Positions 1-8,631 of a stretch of DNA of 64,000 nt are shown here, in pieces. This DNA comes from an uncultured Hyphomicrobiales bacterium (GTDB taxonomy: Bacteria > Pseudomonadota > Alphaproteobacteria > Rhizobiales > Devosiaceae), in contig CAIMLX010000256.1 of NCBI GenBank assembly GCA_903842455.1, forward strand, positions 18,088 to 82,087, in the 5' to 3' direction. Numbering within the stretch: position 1 is the stretch's first letter; each line of letters begins with the position of its first letter. A program made the translations under genes and the position numbers. Below the pieces are notes generated by a model. It had not been told where the DNA came from. It was given only the letters and a program-made list of their open reading frames with translations, and searched no databases.

Positions 1-455
1 ATGTTGTTTTGCGTGGCAAGCTGCTCTGCGGCACTGAGCAGCGCCGTCTGATGCGCCGGAGTGCTGGCGAGGGCGCGCGGTCCGGTGACCGGGGTGAACG
101 GCACGGCGCATTGCAGCTTTGGGTAGTAGTCGCCGCCGGCGCGCTGGAAGGCATCGGCCCAGCCGTGATCGAAGACGTATTCGCCCTGCGAGTGCGACTT
201 GAGAAAGAGCGGCAGCACACCGACGGGTTCGCCCGACGGGTCGGAGAGCAGCAGGTGCTGCGGCTGCCAGCCGGTGCGAGCACTGGAGGAGCCGGATCGC
301 TCGGCGGCGAGAAAGAAGGCGTGATCGACGAAGGGATTGTCGACGACGCCATCGTGGTTGGGGGCAAGTCGATTCCACACGTCGGCGGGAATTTCCGCCG
401 CCGAACTGACGACACTGGCGATCAGGGCGGCCTCAGGCACTTTGCACCATGTCAC
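1..455 (-). CDS. FemAB/GNAT-like protein (DUF482/PF04339 type), N-terminal part
   Basis: Partial gene: the N-terminal ~151 residues are present and the C-terminus lies beyond the window edge. The ORF track does not list it on this strand. The reading frame is open throughout and contains VDHAFFLAAERSGS, QHLLLSDPSGEPVGVLPLF and VFDHGWADAFQRAGG, which resemble the start of the FemAB-like acyltransferase family often named peptidogalycan biosynthesis protein. I chose the GTG start because it overlaps the GDPD stop by 4 bp (GTGA), the arrangement of a translationally coupled operon. A second GTG at 440 is possible. The family is linked to aminoacyl or acyl transfer, but the substrate is unknown. 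The family call is from pattern recognition. Confidence 0.68.
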   Translation of the reverse strand, partial: MTWCKVPEAALIASVVSSAAEIPADVWNRLAPNHDGVVDNPFVDHAFFLAAERSGSSSARTGWQPQHLLLSDPSGEPVGVLPLFLKSHSQGEYVFDHGWADAFQRAGGDYYPKLQCAVPFTPVTGPRALASTPAHQTALLSAAEQLATQNN

Positions 456-1213
456 GCACTTGGCGGAATGAACCCTTCGAACACGATCTGGTCGGCCTTG
501 CCCATGACCGCGAGCGCCGCCGCCGAGGACTTGATGGTCCAGGTGGTGACAGGTACGCCAAGGGAGCGGAACAGTTTCACTGCCGGCAGGTCGAGCGCGT
601 TGTCGCGGCAGGAGATGAAGTCGAAGCGCGTCGACGGCCAGTGCAGCAGGTGACGCAGCATGAATTTGGTGCCGGCGGACATGCCGGCTTCCCATTCGGG
701 CTCGTCGTAGCCGTAGGTGACGATACCAAGCGGGTAGGCCGCGCCGCGCTTGCGCAGGGCGACCAGCAGCCTCGGATCGAACGACTCGATCGTTACCGGG
801 CCGCGATAGGCGGAAAGCGCATCAAGCGCGGTCTGTGCCAGGACGTCCGTGGTCGCCTGATCCGGCTGCTGCTTCAGCTCCACCTGCAGCAGCACCCGCC
901 CATCGACCTGGGCGAGAAACTCGGAGAAGCGCTGCGGCGTGTCGCCGGCGGCGCTGCCGAGCAGCTTGTAGCTCGACAGTTCGGCCATCGTCTTCGCGCT
1001 GACCGGACCATGGACGCCGGTCAGGCGATCGAGATCGTCGTCGTGGAAGATCATCGGAATGCCGTCGCGGCTGAGCTGCACATCGCACTCGATGGTGAAG
1101 CCGTGCCGGCACGCCGCCTCGAAGGCCGAGGCGGTGTTCTCGATGATCCCCTTGGCGCGGTCATGCAGGCCGCGGTGGGCGATCGGACGGTCGAAATGTG
1201 GCTTTGCGCTCAT
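452..1213 (-). CDS. Glycerophosphodiester phosphodiesterase family protein
   Basis: 253 aa, a single GDPD domain of usual length with no signal peptide, so probably cytoplasmic. The catalytic set is visible: H13-R14 (AHRG), E42 and D44 (IECDVQLSRDG) and H57 (IFHDDD). In the family these residues bind a divalent metal and cleave glycerophosphodiesters to glycerol-3-phosphate and an alcohol. It lies between ridA and the FemAB-like gene on the same strand, 66 bp after ridA and 4 bp overlapping the next gene, so the three probably form one transcript with dinB upstream. The exact substrate (phospholipid head groups or lipoteichoic-like material) cannot be inferred. Confidence 0.9.
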   Translation of the reverse strand: MSAKPHFDRPIAHRGLHDRAKGIIENTASAFEAACRHGFTIECDVQLSRDGIPMIFHDDDLDRLTGVHGPVSAKTMAELSSYKLLGSAAGDTPQRFSEFLAQVDGRVLLQVELKQQPDQATTDVLAQTALDALSAYRGPVTIESFDPRLLVALRKRGAAYPLGIVTYGYDEPEWEAGMSAGTKFMLRHLLHWPSTRFDFISCRDNALDLPAVKLFRSLGVPVTTWTIKSSAAALAVMGKADQIVFEGFIPPSA

Positions 1214-1279
1214 GGGATCCGGCTTGTCATGTAGGGAGGGCAGGGCGCCGCCGCTAGCACTCCCAGATGACAGGGCGCG

Positions 1280-1744
1280 TCAGCCTTCGACTTCGACGAT
1301 GCCCTCGACCTCGACCGCAGCACCGAGCGGCAGCGCCGCCATGCCGATGGCCGAGCGGGCATGCCTGCCCTTTTCACCCAGGACCCCGACGATGAGGTTG
1401 GAGCAGCCGTTGGCGACGAGGTGATGCTCGGCGAAATCGGGCGTGGAGGCGACGAAGACAGTGAGCTTCAGCACCCGGACCTTGGCAAGGTCGAGGCCGG
1501 CGCTGTGCACCAGCTGGCTGAGGAAGTTCACCGCAGCCAGTTCGGCAGCGTTGCCGCCCTGCACGACATTCATCGTGTCGCCGAGCAGGCCGGTCATCAC
1601 GCCGCCCTCTCCCGAGGAGATCTGGCCGGAAACGTACACGATGTTGCCGGTGCGCGTGATCGGGACATAAGTGGCCACTGGCGCCTTGGGCATCGGCAGC
1701 TCGTAGCCATATTCTCGCAGCTTATCGATGGGGCTGGTCATCAT
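1280..1744 (-). CDS. RidA family (YjgF/YER057c/UK114) protein
   Basis: 154 aa, one RidA domain. The conserved C-terminal motif is present (RSAIGMAALPLGAAVEVEGI, with the arginine that binds the carboxylate in RidA proteins), as is VYVSGQIS near the start. Canonical RidA deaminates reactive enamine/imine intermediates made by PLP enzymes. This is the longer ~150-aa subgroup common in alphaproteobacteria, so activity on 2-aminoacrylate is likely but not assured. The start lies 23 bp inside the 3' end of dinB on the same strand, which suggests coupling to it. MM at the start leaves a 3-bp ambiguity. Confidence 0.9.
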   Translation of the reverse strand: MMTSPIDKLREYGYELPMPKAPVATYVPITRTGNIVYVSGQISSGEGGVMTGLLGDTMNVVQGGNAAELAAVNFLSQLVHSAGLDLAKVRVLKLTVFVASTPDFAEHHLVANGCSNLIVGVLGEKGRHARSAIGMAALPLGAAVEVEGIVEVEG

Positions 1745-3053
1745 CAGTCTCTTGGTCTCGTTTTTCCTGTTCGCGGGCGGCGCGTGCCTTCACCCGCTCG
1801 TAAAGCTTGCCGCGGATCACCGCGTCGTTGCCGAACTTCCCACGTACCACATCCATCGCCCGTTCGGCGGCGTTGCGACGCGCAATTCCCGGTTCGATCA
1901 GATCGACCGGATCGTTTCCATCCGCCGCGGAAAGGCCGGATACCCCGATGCCGATGAGCCGGAATGCCGTTCCATCGAGTTCGCGGGCGAGCAGCTGCTG
2001 GCCGGATTCGTAAAGCACGTTGGCAAGTTGTGTCGGGATCATCAGGTGCCGGGCGCGGGTTCGCAAGCGAAATCCGGCAGATTTGAGCTTGAGTGTCACC
2101 GTGTCGCCGACAACTTCCTTGGCCTTGAGCCGCTCCGAAAGCCGTTCGCAGAGGGCGAGCAACTCGGTGGAAAGCTCCTCGAACGTCCGCAGGTCGGTGT
2201 TGAAGGTATTCTCGGCCGAAATGGTCTTCATCTCGGCGTCGACCGCGACGGTGCGCGAGTCTTCCCCGCGCGCCAGGCGGGCGAGGCGTGCACCGGAATC
2301 GCCGTAGCGGCGCATGAGGTCGGTGGGGTCGGCCTGCTGCAGCTGCGCGATGGTCTGGTAGCCGTCCTTGCGCAGCGTCTCGGTGAACACCTTGCCGACG
2401 CCGTAGATCAGGCTCACCGGGTGGCGGGCCAGAAATTCCACCGTCTCCGCTTTGCCGATCACCGCGAAGCCACGCGGCTTGTCGAGGTCGGAAGCGATCT
2501 TGGCGAGGAACTTGTTGTGGCTGAGCCCAACCGAGATGGTGACGCCGATTTCGGTTTCGACCCGCCTTGCGAACCGCGCCAGCGTGACGGCGGGCAGGGC
2601 GCGGTGCAGGGTTTCGGTGCCCGACAGGTCCATGAACGCTTCGTCGATCGACAGCGGCTCGACGAGCGGAGTCAGCTCGTCCATGAGGGTGCGGATCTGG
2701 CGGCTGACGGCGACATACTTCGCCATATCAGGGGGGATGATCACGGCGTTGGGGCAGAGTTCGCGCGCCTTGAACATCGGCATGGCCGACCGCACGCCAT
2801 ATTGCCGGGCGATGTAGCAGCAGGTGGAGACGACCCCGCGGGTGCCGCCGCCGATGATCAGCGGCTTGTCGACGAGGCTCGGATCGTCACGCTTTTCGAC
2901 CGAGGCGTAGAAGGCGTCGCAATCGACATGGGCGATCGACAGGGCGCCGAGTTCGTCATGCGCGATCAGCCGGGGCGAGCCGCAGTGCCGGCAGCGCTGC
3001 GGGCGCTCCGGGCTGCGCGTCGTTTTCAGGCAATCGCGGCAGAGGCTCAGCAT
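1722..3053 (-). CDS. dinB: DNA polymerase IV (Y family) with N-terminal zinc-ribbon-like extension
   Basis: 443 aa. The Y-family palm motifs are present: [16 protein letters not shown] (metal-binding Asp at about residue 44) and [13 protein letters not shown] (catalytic Asp-Glu), followed by thumb and little-finger regions. Before the polymerase domain is a ~38-residue extension with two CxxC pairs (C5/C8 and C21/C24) that looks like a small zinc ribbon. Such an extension occurs in alphaproteobacterial DinB proteins, but its role is not known to me. The protein performs error-prone translesion synthesis. It probably starts a unit continuing into ridA, the GDPD gene and the FemAB-like gene. 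No LexA box was identified. Confidence 0.93.
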   Translation of the reverse strand: MLSLCRDCLKTTRSPERPQRCRHCGSPRLIAHDELGALSIAHVDCDAFYASVEKRDDPSLVDKPLIIGGGTRGVVSTCCYIARQYGVRSAMPMFKARELCPNAVIIPPDMAKYVAVSRQIRTLMDELTPLVEPLSIDEAFMDLSGTETLHRALPAVTLARFARRVETEIGVTISVGLSHNKFLAKIASDLDKPRGFAVIGKAETVEFLARHPVSLIYGVGKVFTETLRKDGYQTIAQLQQADPTDLMRRYGDSGARLARLARGEDSRTVAVDAEMKTISAENTFNTDLRTFEELSTELLALCERLSERLKAKEVVGDTVTLKLKSAGFRLRTRARHLMIPTQLANVLYESGQQLLARELDGTAFRLIGIGVSGLSAADGNDPVDLIEPGIARRNAAERAMDVVRGKFGNDAVIRGKLYERVKARAAREQEKRDQETDDDQPHR

Positions 3054-3054
3054 G

Positions 3055-3327
3055 TCAGTCGGACGGGTTCAGCTTCGCCCAGACGCGCATGAAATCGTCG
3101 GGGCGGAAAGTGTTGTTGGCGCACAGCGCGAGCAGCAGGGCTTCGTTCTGCGCGAAATAGTCGATGAGCCCGCCGTCGAGTTCCCGCGTTCCGGCAACCT
3201 GGCGCAGCGCGGCGGGAGAGTAGCCGGTGAGACCCATGAATTCGGCGAGTTGTGCGGGATGCTCGGCAAGATAGCCGAGACACATTTCGCCCAGCGTCTG
3301 GGCGTTCAGTTCAATGGATCGGGGCAA
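3055..3327 (-). CDS. DUF3572 family protein
   Basis: 90 aa, small acidic helical protein without signal or membrane segments. [16 protein letters not shown] and [16 protein letters not shown] match the DUF3572 family, which alphaproteobacteria keep directly beside divK. Its stop lies just before the dinB start on the same strand (1 bp between them), so the two are probably co-transcribed. It is divergent from divK across a 96-bp gap. Function unknown; the name rests on family resemblance and position. Confidence 0.8.
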   Translation of the reverse strand: MPRSIELNAQTLGEMCLGYLAEHPAQLAEFMGLTGYSPAALRQVAGTRELDGGLIDYFAQNEALLLALCANNTFRPDDFMRVWAKLNPSD

Positions 3328-3423
3328 TGGCTTCGCGCTTTCGTAACGACATTGATGTTAGCCTGGAATTCAGGCACTAGACGAGTGCCTCCAGACCCGT
3401 TTCCGGGCAAGAGCCGAGTCCTT

Positions 3424-3798
3424 ATGCCCAAGACCGTGATGATCGTCGAAGACAACGAGCTCAACATGAAGCTCTTCAACGATCTGCTCGAATCGCGTGG
3501 CTATTCCGTCATCCAGACCCGCAACGGCCTTGAAGCACTTGATTTGGCGCGGGCGCACCGGCCCGACCTGATCCTGATGGACATCCAGCTGCCGGAAGTT
3601 TCCGGCCTGGTGGTGACCAAGTGGCTCAAGGAAGACGACGAGCTGCAGGTGATTCCGGTCATCGCCGTCACGGCCTTCGCCATGAAGGGTGACGAGGAGC
3701 GCATCCTGCAGGGCGGTTGCGAGGGCTACATCAGCAAACCGATCTCGGTGCCTCACTTTTTGGAAACCATTGCCCGCTACATTGGGCCTGCCAACTAG
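3424..3798 (+). CDS. divK: Cell-cycle single-domain response regulator DivK
   Basis: 124 aa, a stand-alone receiver domain. The acidic pocket is E9-D10, the phospho-acceptor is D53 ([13 protein letters not shown]), and the conserved Thr (AVTAF) and Lys (YISKPI) are present. The track ORF begins far upstream; I chose the ATG at 3424 because [12 protein letters not shown] is the normal family start. DivK is phosphorylated and dephosphorylated by DivJ and PleC and controls the CckA-CtrA pathway. It lies 44 bp upstream of pleD on the same strand, the standard alphaproteobacterial arrangement. Confidence 0.95.
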   Translation: MPKTVMIVEDNELNMKLFNDLLESRGYSVIQTRNGLEALDLARAHRPDLILMDIQLPEVSGLVVTKWLKEDDELQVIPVIAVTAFAMKGDEERILQGGCEGYISKPISVPHFLETIARYIGPAN

Positions 3799-3842
3799 CT
3801 GGCAGCCGGGCGTATTTCCCGAAATCGTGGGGTTGAAGGTCT

Positions 3843-5213
3843 TTGACGGCGCGCGTGCTGATCGTCGACGATATTCCGACGAATGTGCGTCTGCTCGAGG
3901 CGCGCCTTTCGGCCGAATATTATGATGTCGTGACGGCCTCGTCGGGGCCCGAAGCGTTGGACATCTGCGCGCAGGGCGACATCGACATCATCCTGCTCGA
4001 CGTGATGATGCCCGGCATGGACGGCTTCGAGGTTTGCAGCCGACTGAAGGCCAACCGCAAGACCAGCCATATCCCCGTGCTGATGGTGACCGCCCTCGAC
4101 CAGCCCTCCGACCGGGTGCACGGCCTCGATGTCGGCGCCGACGATTTCCTCACCAAGCCGGTGGACGACGTGCAGCTGATGGCGCGCGTCAAGAGCCTGG
4201 TGCGTCTCAAGGCCCTGACCGACGAACTGCGCGCCCGCGCCCTGACCGGCCAGGAAATCGCCATTGAGGACGCGATGCGGGCGATGGATGCCGTAAGCTC
4301 CGAGGATGGCTCGATCCTCGTGGTGGATATCGATCCGCGGCAGGCCGAGCGTATTCGCGGCTACCTCGCCGGCGGGCACCGGATCGACGTGCTTTCGAAC
4401 CCTGCTGACGCCGCCATGGCGGTGTCGGGTGGCGACTATGAGCTGGTGATCGTCTCGATGGCGCTGGGCGACTTCGATCCGCTGCGCGTCTGCTCGCAGA
4501 TGCGGACGGCGGAACTAACCCGCACGCTGCCGATCATCCTGATCGCCGAGGACGACGACAAGCCGCGCGTCGTCCGCGGACTGGACCTCGGCGTCAACGA
4601 CTTCATCATGCGACCGGTCGAGCGCAACGAGCTGCTGGCGCGCGTCCGTACCCAGATCAAGCGGCAGCGCTACGCCGCCGAGCTGCGCCAGAGCGTCACC
4701 AATACGCTGGCGCTGGCGGTGACCGACGAACTGACCGGGCTCTACAACCGCCGCTACTTCGACCGGCACCTGTCGCTGATGCTCGAGAAGGCGCAGGAGC
4801 AGGCCCGCGACATGGCGGTGATGCTGATCGACATGGATTTCTTCAAGTCGGTCAACGACACGCATGGCCACGACATCGGCGACTCGGTGCTGCGGGAGTT
4901 TTCGGACCGGCTGCGCCGCAACATTCGCGGGGTCGACCTCGCCTGCCGTTTTGGCGGCGAGGAGTTCGTGGTGCTGATGCCCGATACGGACTGGCGGCAG
5001 GCCCAGGGCGTCGCCGAGCGGGTTCGACAGGCCGTGGCAGAGCGTGGCTTCGGCACGAACGCCTCGCGGCCGCTGGCGATAACCGTATCGGTCGGCCTGG
5101 CGCTGAACGATAGCGACACCGATACGCCCGAGGTCATGCTGAAGCGTGCCGATGTGGCGCTGTATCGCGCCAAGCGCGAGGGCCGCAACCGGGTCGTCTT
5201 CGACGCCGCGTGA
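3843..5213 (+). CDS. pleD: Response regulator diguanylate cyclase PleD (REC-REC-GGDEF)
   Basis: 456 aa, TTG start. Receiver 1 (about 1-120) has D9-D10, phospho-acceptor D53 (IILLDVMMPGMDG) and DDFLTKPV. Receiver 2 (about 150-275) lacks an Asp at the equivalent spot (ELVIVSMALGDFD), as expected for its dimerisation role. The GGDEF domain (about 290-455) has an intact CRFGGEEFVVL signature preceded by RGVD, the RxxD inhibitory site, so it should make c-di-GMP with product inhibition. PleD drives polar differentiation in Caulobacter, and DivK lies just upstream. The first receiver is the likely target of the same kinases. Confidence 0.95.
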   Translation: MTARVLIVDDIPTNVRLLEARLSAEYYDVVTASSGPEALDICAQGDIDIILLDVMMPGMDGFEVCSRLKANRKTSHIPVLMVTALDQPSDRVHGLDVGADDFLTKPVDDVQLMARVKSLVRLKALTDELRARALTGQEIAIEDAMRAMDAVSSEDGSILVVDIDPRQAERIRGYLAGGHRIDVLSNPADAAMAVSGGDYELVIVSMALGDFDPLRVCSQMRTAELTRTLPIILIAEDDDKPRVVRGLDLGVNDFIMRPVERNELLARVRTQIKRQRYAAELRQSVTNTLALAVTDELTGLYNRRYFDRHLSLMLEKAQEQARDMAVMLIDMDFFKSVNDTHGHDIGDSVLREFSDRLRRNIRGVDLACRFGGEEFVVLMPDTDWRQAQGVAERVRQAVAERGFGTNASRPLAITVSVGLALNDSDTDTPEVMLKRADVALYRAKREGRNRVVFDAA

Positions 5214-5270
5214 TGTGATTTCTCCCGAAGCGCCGGGAGGATTAAGGTTACCGATTAGTTACGTTACGGC

Positions 5271-5500
5271 CTTGGACTTCCAAGCCACGCCAGGACTTGT
5301 ATAGGTTGCGCCTATCGAACTGGTGCCCGGAATTGAGCAGCAGTTCACAGCAAATCCCTACGGTTCTCCTCAGGTCCGCCGCAACTCCTGGGTCCGTAGG
5401 GAGGCTGGTCCGCAGTGGTCAAGAGTGGCCTCTTCGACATACCGCTGCGGACCGGCCACCTTTCAGAACGCCCGCTCCTATTACAGGGGCGGGCGTTCTG
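5271..5500 (+). ncRNA. Candidate structured RNA between pleD and rpmG
   Basis: The 385-bp gap between pleD and rpmG has no credible ORF but holds a row of hairpins: CTTGGA/TCCAAG (5271-5284), ATAGG/CCTAT (5301-5315), TCCCTACGG/CCGTAGGGA (5355-5402, loop containing CTCCTC), GGTCCGCAG/CTGCGGACC with inner GGT/ACC and AAGAG/CTCTT helices (5407-5453), and CAGAACGCCCGC/GCGGGCGTTCTG extended to 15 bp (5464-5500). The last could also end pleD transcription, although no T-run follows. It does not match the 4.5S, RNase P or tmRNA signatures I know. Strand is unproven because hairpins read both ways. The pyrimidine-rich loop recalls anti-Shine-Dalgarno motifs of alphaproteobacterial trans-acting sRNAs. 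Confidence 0.4.
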
Positions 5501-5545
5501 CGTTCGTTATGTGCAAACGCCGCCTGTGGATAACCCCACGCAAAC

Positions 5546-5576
5546 AAAAAGCCCGCGCACACGGCGCGGGCCTTTT
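5546..5576 (-). terminator. Rho-independent terminator of rpmG
   Basis: AAAAGCCCGCG and CGCGGGCCTTTT flank a short loop. On the minus strand the hairpin is followed by a T-run, 23 bp past the rpmG stop. It could act in both directions. Confidence 0.75.
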
Positions 5577-5598
5577 CTGAACCAGCGTTGCCGCCAGC

Positions 5599-5766
5599 TT
5601 ATTTGATCTTGGCTTCCTTGAACTCGACGTGCTTGCGCACGACGGGGTCGTACTTCTTGAACGAGAGCTTCTCGGTCTGGGTACGCGAGTTCTTCTTGGT
5701 CACATAGTAGAAACCGGTGTCGGCAGTCGAAACCAGCTTGATCTTGAGCGATACGGCTTTGGCCAT
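5599..5766 (-). CDS. rpmG: 50S ribosomal protein L33
   Basis: 55 aa, too short for the ORF track. The protein reads [20 protein letters not shown] then YVTKKNSR and [20 protein letters not shown], which is bacterial L33 of normal length. There are no CxxC pairs, so this is the zinc-independent (C-minus) form. L33 sits on the large ribosomal subunit near the E site. The gene stands alone with its own terminator, with a 139-bp gap upstream to DUF983 on the same strand. Confidence 0.96.
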   Translation of the reverse strand: MAKAVSLKIKLVSTADTGFYYVTKKNSRTQTEKLSFKKYDPVVRKHVEFKEAKIK

Positions 5767-5905
5767 GGTCGTGTCCCTTGAAACGGCTTGCCGCGCGGTG
5801 CATTTCGCGCGGCATTGAATTGGTCGGCCGATCGGCCCTTCGAATTTGCGCGCAACCTACGGATTTGCCGCCGATTGTCAAGGCACTGTCACGTGCCGGG
5901 CAGCC

Positions 5906-6328
5906 TCAGACGTCGGACCTGGAGGTGTCGGCGCGATCGGGGTCGAAGCCGTACATGAAGTTGGCCCACTGCAGGCCGATCACGCCGCCTTTGATCGAGG
6001 GCAGCATGGCGAGCGGCAGCACGATGGCTAGTGGAATCATCGTCCACACGTAGAACATCGGATCCACCGGACCACTCATTTCGGCATGCAGCATCCAGCC
6101 GACCAGCGCGTGGCCGACGATGAAGATGGCGATGTAGGGCGGGAAGTCGTCGGCGCGGGCGCTCGACAGCTTCGTGCCGCAGTTGGAGCAGCTGTCGGCG
6201 ACCTTCAGGTAGCCGGAGAACACCTTGCCCTTGCCGCAGTTGGGGCAACGGCACAGCAGGCCGTTGAGGATTGCCTTCCCCAACGAGCGTTGCTCACGGA
6301 TAGTCTGGATTTCGACCGCCATCGTCAT
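5906..6328 (-). CDS. DUF983 family membrane protein
   Basis: 140 aa. Near the N-terminus are two Cys pairs, CRCPNCGKG and CSNCGTK, forming a zinc-ribbon-like head. Two hydrophobic segments follow (YIAIFIVGHALVGWML and MFYVWTMIPLAIVLPLAML). This is the DUF983 pattern. The ATG at 6328 overlaps the rnr stop by 4 bp (ATGA), so it is co-translated with rnr; a second ATG at 6322 is possible. Known members lie beside rnr or cytochrome oxidase genes, and their role is unresolved. Confidence 0.85.
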   Translation of the reverse strand: MTMAVEIQTIREQRSLGKAILNGLLCRCPNCGKGKVFSGYLKVADSCSNCGTKLSSARADDFPPYIAIFIVGHALVGWMLHAEMSGPVDPMFYVWTMIPLAIVLPLAMLPSIKGGVIGLQWANFMYGFDPDRADTSRSDV

Positions 6329-8619
6329 CTCGTCTTTCTGGCGAACTTGCGATAGGCGCCCGCTTTGCCCTTACCGGTAGATGGGCCCTTGCGACCCCGT
6401 CCACCAGATGACGGAACGCCGCGGCTTCCGTCGCTGACCAGTTCGAACCGCAAGGCGCCTGCGATCGGAGCCGCTTCCACCAGCTTGACCCGCACGTCAT
6501 CACCGATGCGGAAGGTCTCGCCGGTGTTGTCGCCCACCATGGCCTGCATTTCCTCGACGAAGCGATAGTAGTCCTGGCCGATGGTGGAGGCTGGGATGAA
6601 GCCATCGGCGCCCGAATCCCGCAGCTTCACGAACAGGCCGGAACGGGTGACGCCACCGATTCTCGCGTCGAACTCGGCACCGACCTTGTCGGCGAGGAAA
6701 TGGGCGAGCAGGCGGTCGACCGTCTCGCGCTCCGCCAGCATGGCCCGCCGCTCGGTCTGCGAGATATGCTCGGCGATGCCGGGAAGCTTGGACTCCTCGG
6801 CTTCGGTCAGGCCATCGGAGCCGAACCCCAGCGCCTTGATGAGTGCGCGATGCACGATCAGGTCGGCGTAGCGGCGGATGGGCGAGGTGAAGTGGGCGTA
6901 CCGGTCGAGGTTGAGGCCGAAGTGCCCGTAGTTCTCGGACGCGTACTCGGCCTGCGCCTGGGTCCGGAGGACGATTTCGGAGACCTGCTGGATCTTCCCG
7001 TCCGTCCGCGCCTTGGCGAGGATCCGGTTAAAGTCGACCGGCCGCACGCCCTGGCCCTTGGGGGCGGGGAGCGACAGCGAGGCGAGGAAATCGCGGAGTG
7101 CCGTGAGCTTTTCGTCGCTCGGCTCGTCATGGACGCGGTAGATCAGCGCCTGGCGGTGCTTCTCCAGCGTTTCGGCCGCGGCGACGTTGGCGCCGATCAT
7201 CATCTCCTCGATGAGGCGATGCGCATCAAGCCGCTCGGGTACGCGGACGTCGGCGACCATGCCGTTGCCGTCGAGGATGATCTTGCGTTCGGGCAGATCG
7301 AGGTCGAGCGGGCCGCGCTTGTCGCGCGCCTGTGCCATCACGCCATAGGCGGCCCAGAGCGGCTTGAGGATCGTCTCGAGGATCGGCCCGGTCTTGTCGT
7401 CGGGGCGGCCGTCGATGGCGGCCTGAGCCTGCTGGTAGCTCAGCTTGGCGGCGGAGCGGAACAGCACGCGGTGGAAGCTGTGAGAACGCTTGCGACCATC
7501 GGCGCCGATCACCAAGCGGACGGCGAGGGATGGACGGTTCTCGCCTTCCTTCAGCGAGCAGAGGTCGTTCGAGATGCGCTCGGGCAGCATCGGCACGACG
7601 CGGTCGGGGAAGTAGACCGAGTTGCCGCGGATATAGGCCTCGCGGTCGAGCGCGGTGCCCGCCCGGACGTAGGCGGCGACGTCGGCGATGGCGACATAGA
7701 CGATATGGCCGCCCACGTTCTTCTCGTCGGTGTCGGGCTCGGCATAGACCGCGTCGTCATGGTCCTTGGCGTCGTGCGGGTCGATGGTGAGGAGCGGAAT
7801 GTGCCGCCAGTCTTCTCGACCCTTGAGGGTGGCTTCCTTCGCAGCCTCGGCTTCCTTGGTCACGGCGGACGGGAAACGGTAGGGGATTTCGAGGTTGTGG
7901 ATGGCGATCATCGAGACCGCGCCCTCGGTCTTGGGATTGCCGATGACGTTGGTGATCCGCGCCTTCGGGATCATCAGCCGACCGGTGAACTTCACCTCGA
8001 CTTCCACGAGGTCGCCGTCGCGGGCGTCCTTGAGGTCGCCGATGTCGATCCGCATTTCCTTTGACTTGCGGTCGATGGGCATGAGGCGCGCGCCGTCCTC
8101 GTCCATGCGGACGATGCCGATCTGGCCGCGGCGTGGCTTTTCCAGCACCTTCATCGGCCGGGCGACGTAGTGCGGAACTTCATCCTCACCGGCATCGATG
8201 CGGGCCAGGATGCGGTCGCCCGGGGCCGGTGCGACGCGCGAGCTCGGTTTTACGAAAACGCGCGGCGGCGGGCCCTCGGCATCGTTCCACTGTGCCGGGA
8301 AGGCGTGCAGGTCGTCGGGGTCGGCGTCGGCAGGGATATCGAGGACGGTGACGGCAGGCAACGCGGCGGTGCGCCGGATCTGCTTGCGGCTGCGGGCCAG
8401 GTGGCCGTCGCCTTCCATTTCCTTGAGCAGCACCTTGAATGGGGTGCGCATGTCGCCCTTGATGCCGAAGTGCCGCGCGAGCTCGCGCTTGCCATCGAGA
8501 TCGGGGAACAGCGCCATCGCTTCGAGGATGGCTTCCCGCGAGGGCAGGGTGCCCACTTCGAACTGCCGGGCAGCCTTGGGTGGGACTTTCTTTGTTGTGG
8601 TACGTGGCGCTCTGGCCAT
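6325..8619 (-). CDS. rnr: Ribonuclease R
   Basis: 764 aa. Order: N-terminal RNase R winged-helix/cold-shock region, RNB catalytic domain with the metal-binding signature IDPHDAKDHDDAVYAE, and a C-terminal S1 domain (FDARIGGVTRSGLFVKLRD), then a basic Lys/Arg/Gly-rich tail. RNase R is a processive 3'-5' exoribonuclease that degrades structured RNA and takes part in rRNA quality control and trans-translation. It lies 12 bp downstream of topA and overlaps DUF983, giving a topA-rnr-DUF983 unit that is common in alphaproteobacteria. Confidence 0.96.
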   Translation of the reverse strand: MARAPRTTTKKVPPKAARQFEVGTLPSREAILEAMALFPDLDGKRELARHFGIKGDMRTPFKVLLKEMEGDGHLARSRKQIRRTAALPAVTVLDIPADADPDDLHAFPAQWNDAEGPPPRVFVKPSSRVAPAPGDRILARIDAGEDEVPHYVARPMKVLEKPRRGQIGIVRMDEDGARLMPIDRKSKEMRIDIGDLKDARDGDLVEVEVKFTGRLMIPKARITNVIGNPKTEGAVSMIAIHNLEIPYRFPSAVTKEAEAAKEATLKGREDWRHIPLLTIDPHDAKDHDDAVYAEPDTDEKNVGGHIVYVAIADVAAYVRAGTALDREAYIRGNSVYFPDRVVPMLPERISNDLCSLKEGENRPSLAVRLVIGADGRKRSHSFHRVLFRSAAKLSYQQAQAAIDGRPDDKTGPILETILKPLWAAYGVMAQARDKRGPLDLDLPERKIILDGNGMVADVRVPERLDAHRLIEEMMIGANVAAAETLEKHRQALIYRVHDEPSDEKLTALRDFLASLSLPAPKGQGVRPVDFNRILAKARTDGKIQQVSEIVLRTQAQAEYASENYGHFGLNLDRYAHFTSPIRRYADLIVHRALIKALGFGSDGLTEAEESKLPGIAEHISQTERRAMLAERETVDRLLAHFLADKVGAEFDARIGGVTRSGLFVKLRDSGADGFIPASTIGQDYYRFVEEMQAMVGDNTGETFRIGDDVRVKLVEAAPIAGALRFELVSDGSRGVPSSGGRGRKGPSTGKGKAGAYRKFARKTR

Positions 8620-8631
8620 TGGTTCTTTCTT

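Noticed and set aside
9-653. 214-aa plus-strand ORF at the left edge
   Set aside because: Antisense to the FemAB-like gene and the end of the GDPD gene; composition is that of a shadow frame.
5241-5258. TTAA near the end of pleD as a CtrA site
   Set aside because: The second half site is TTAG with a 9-bp gap, not TTAA-N7-TTAA.
5271-5500. 6S, 4.5S, tmRNA or RNase P RNA
   Set aside because: None of the conserved sequence motifs of these RNAs that I know is present; tandem short hairpins do not fit a 6S-type long hairpin.
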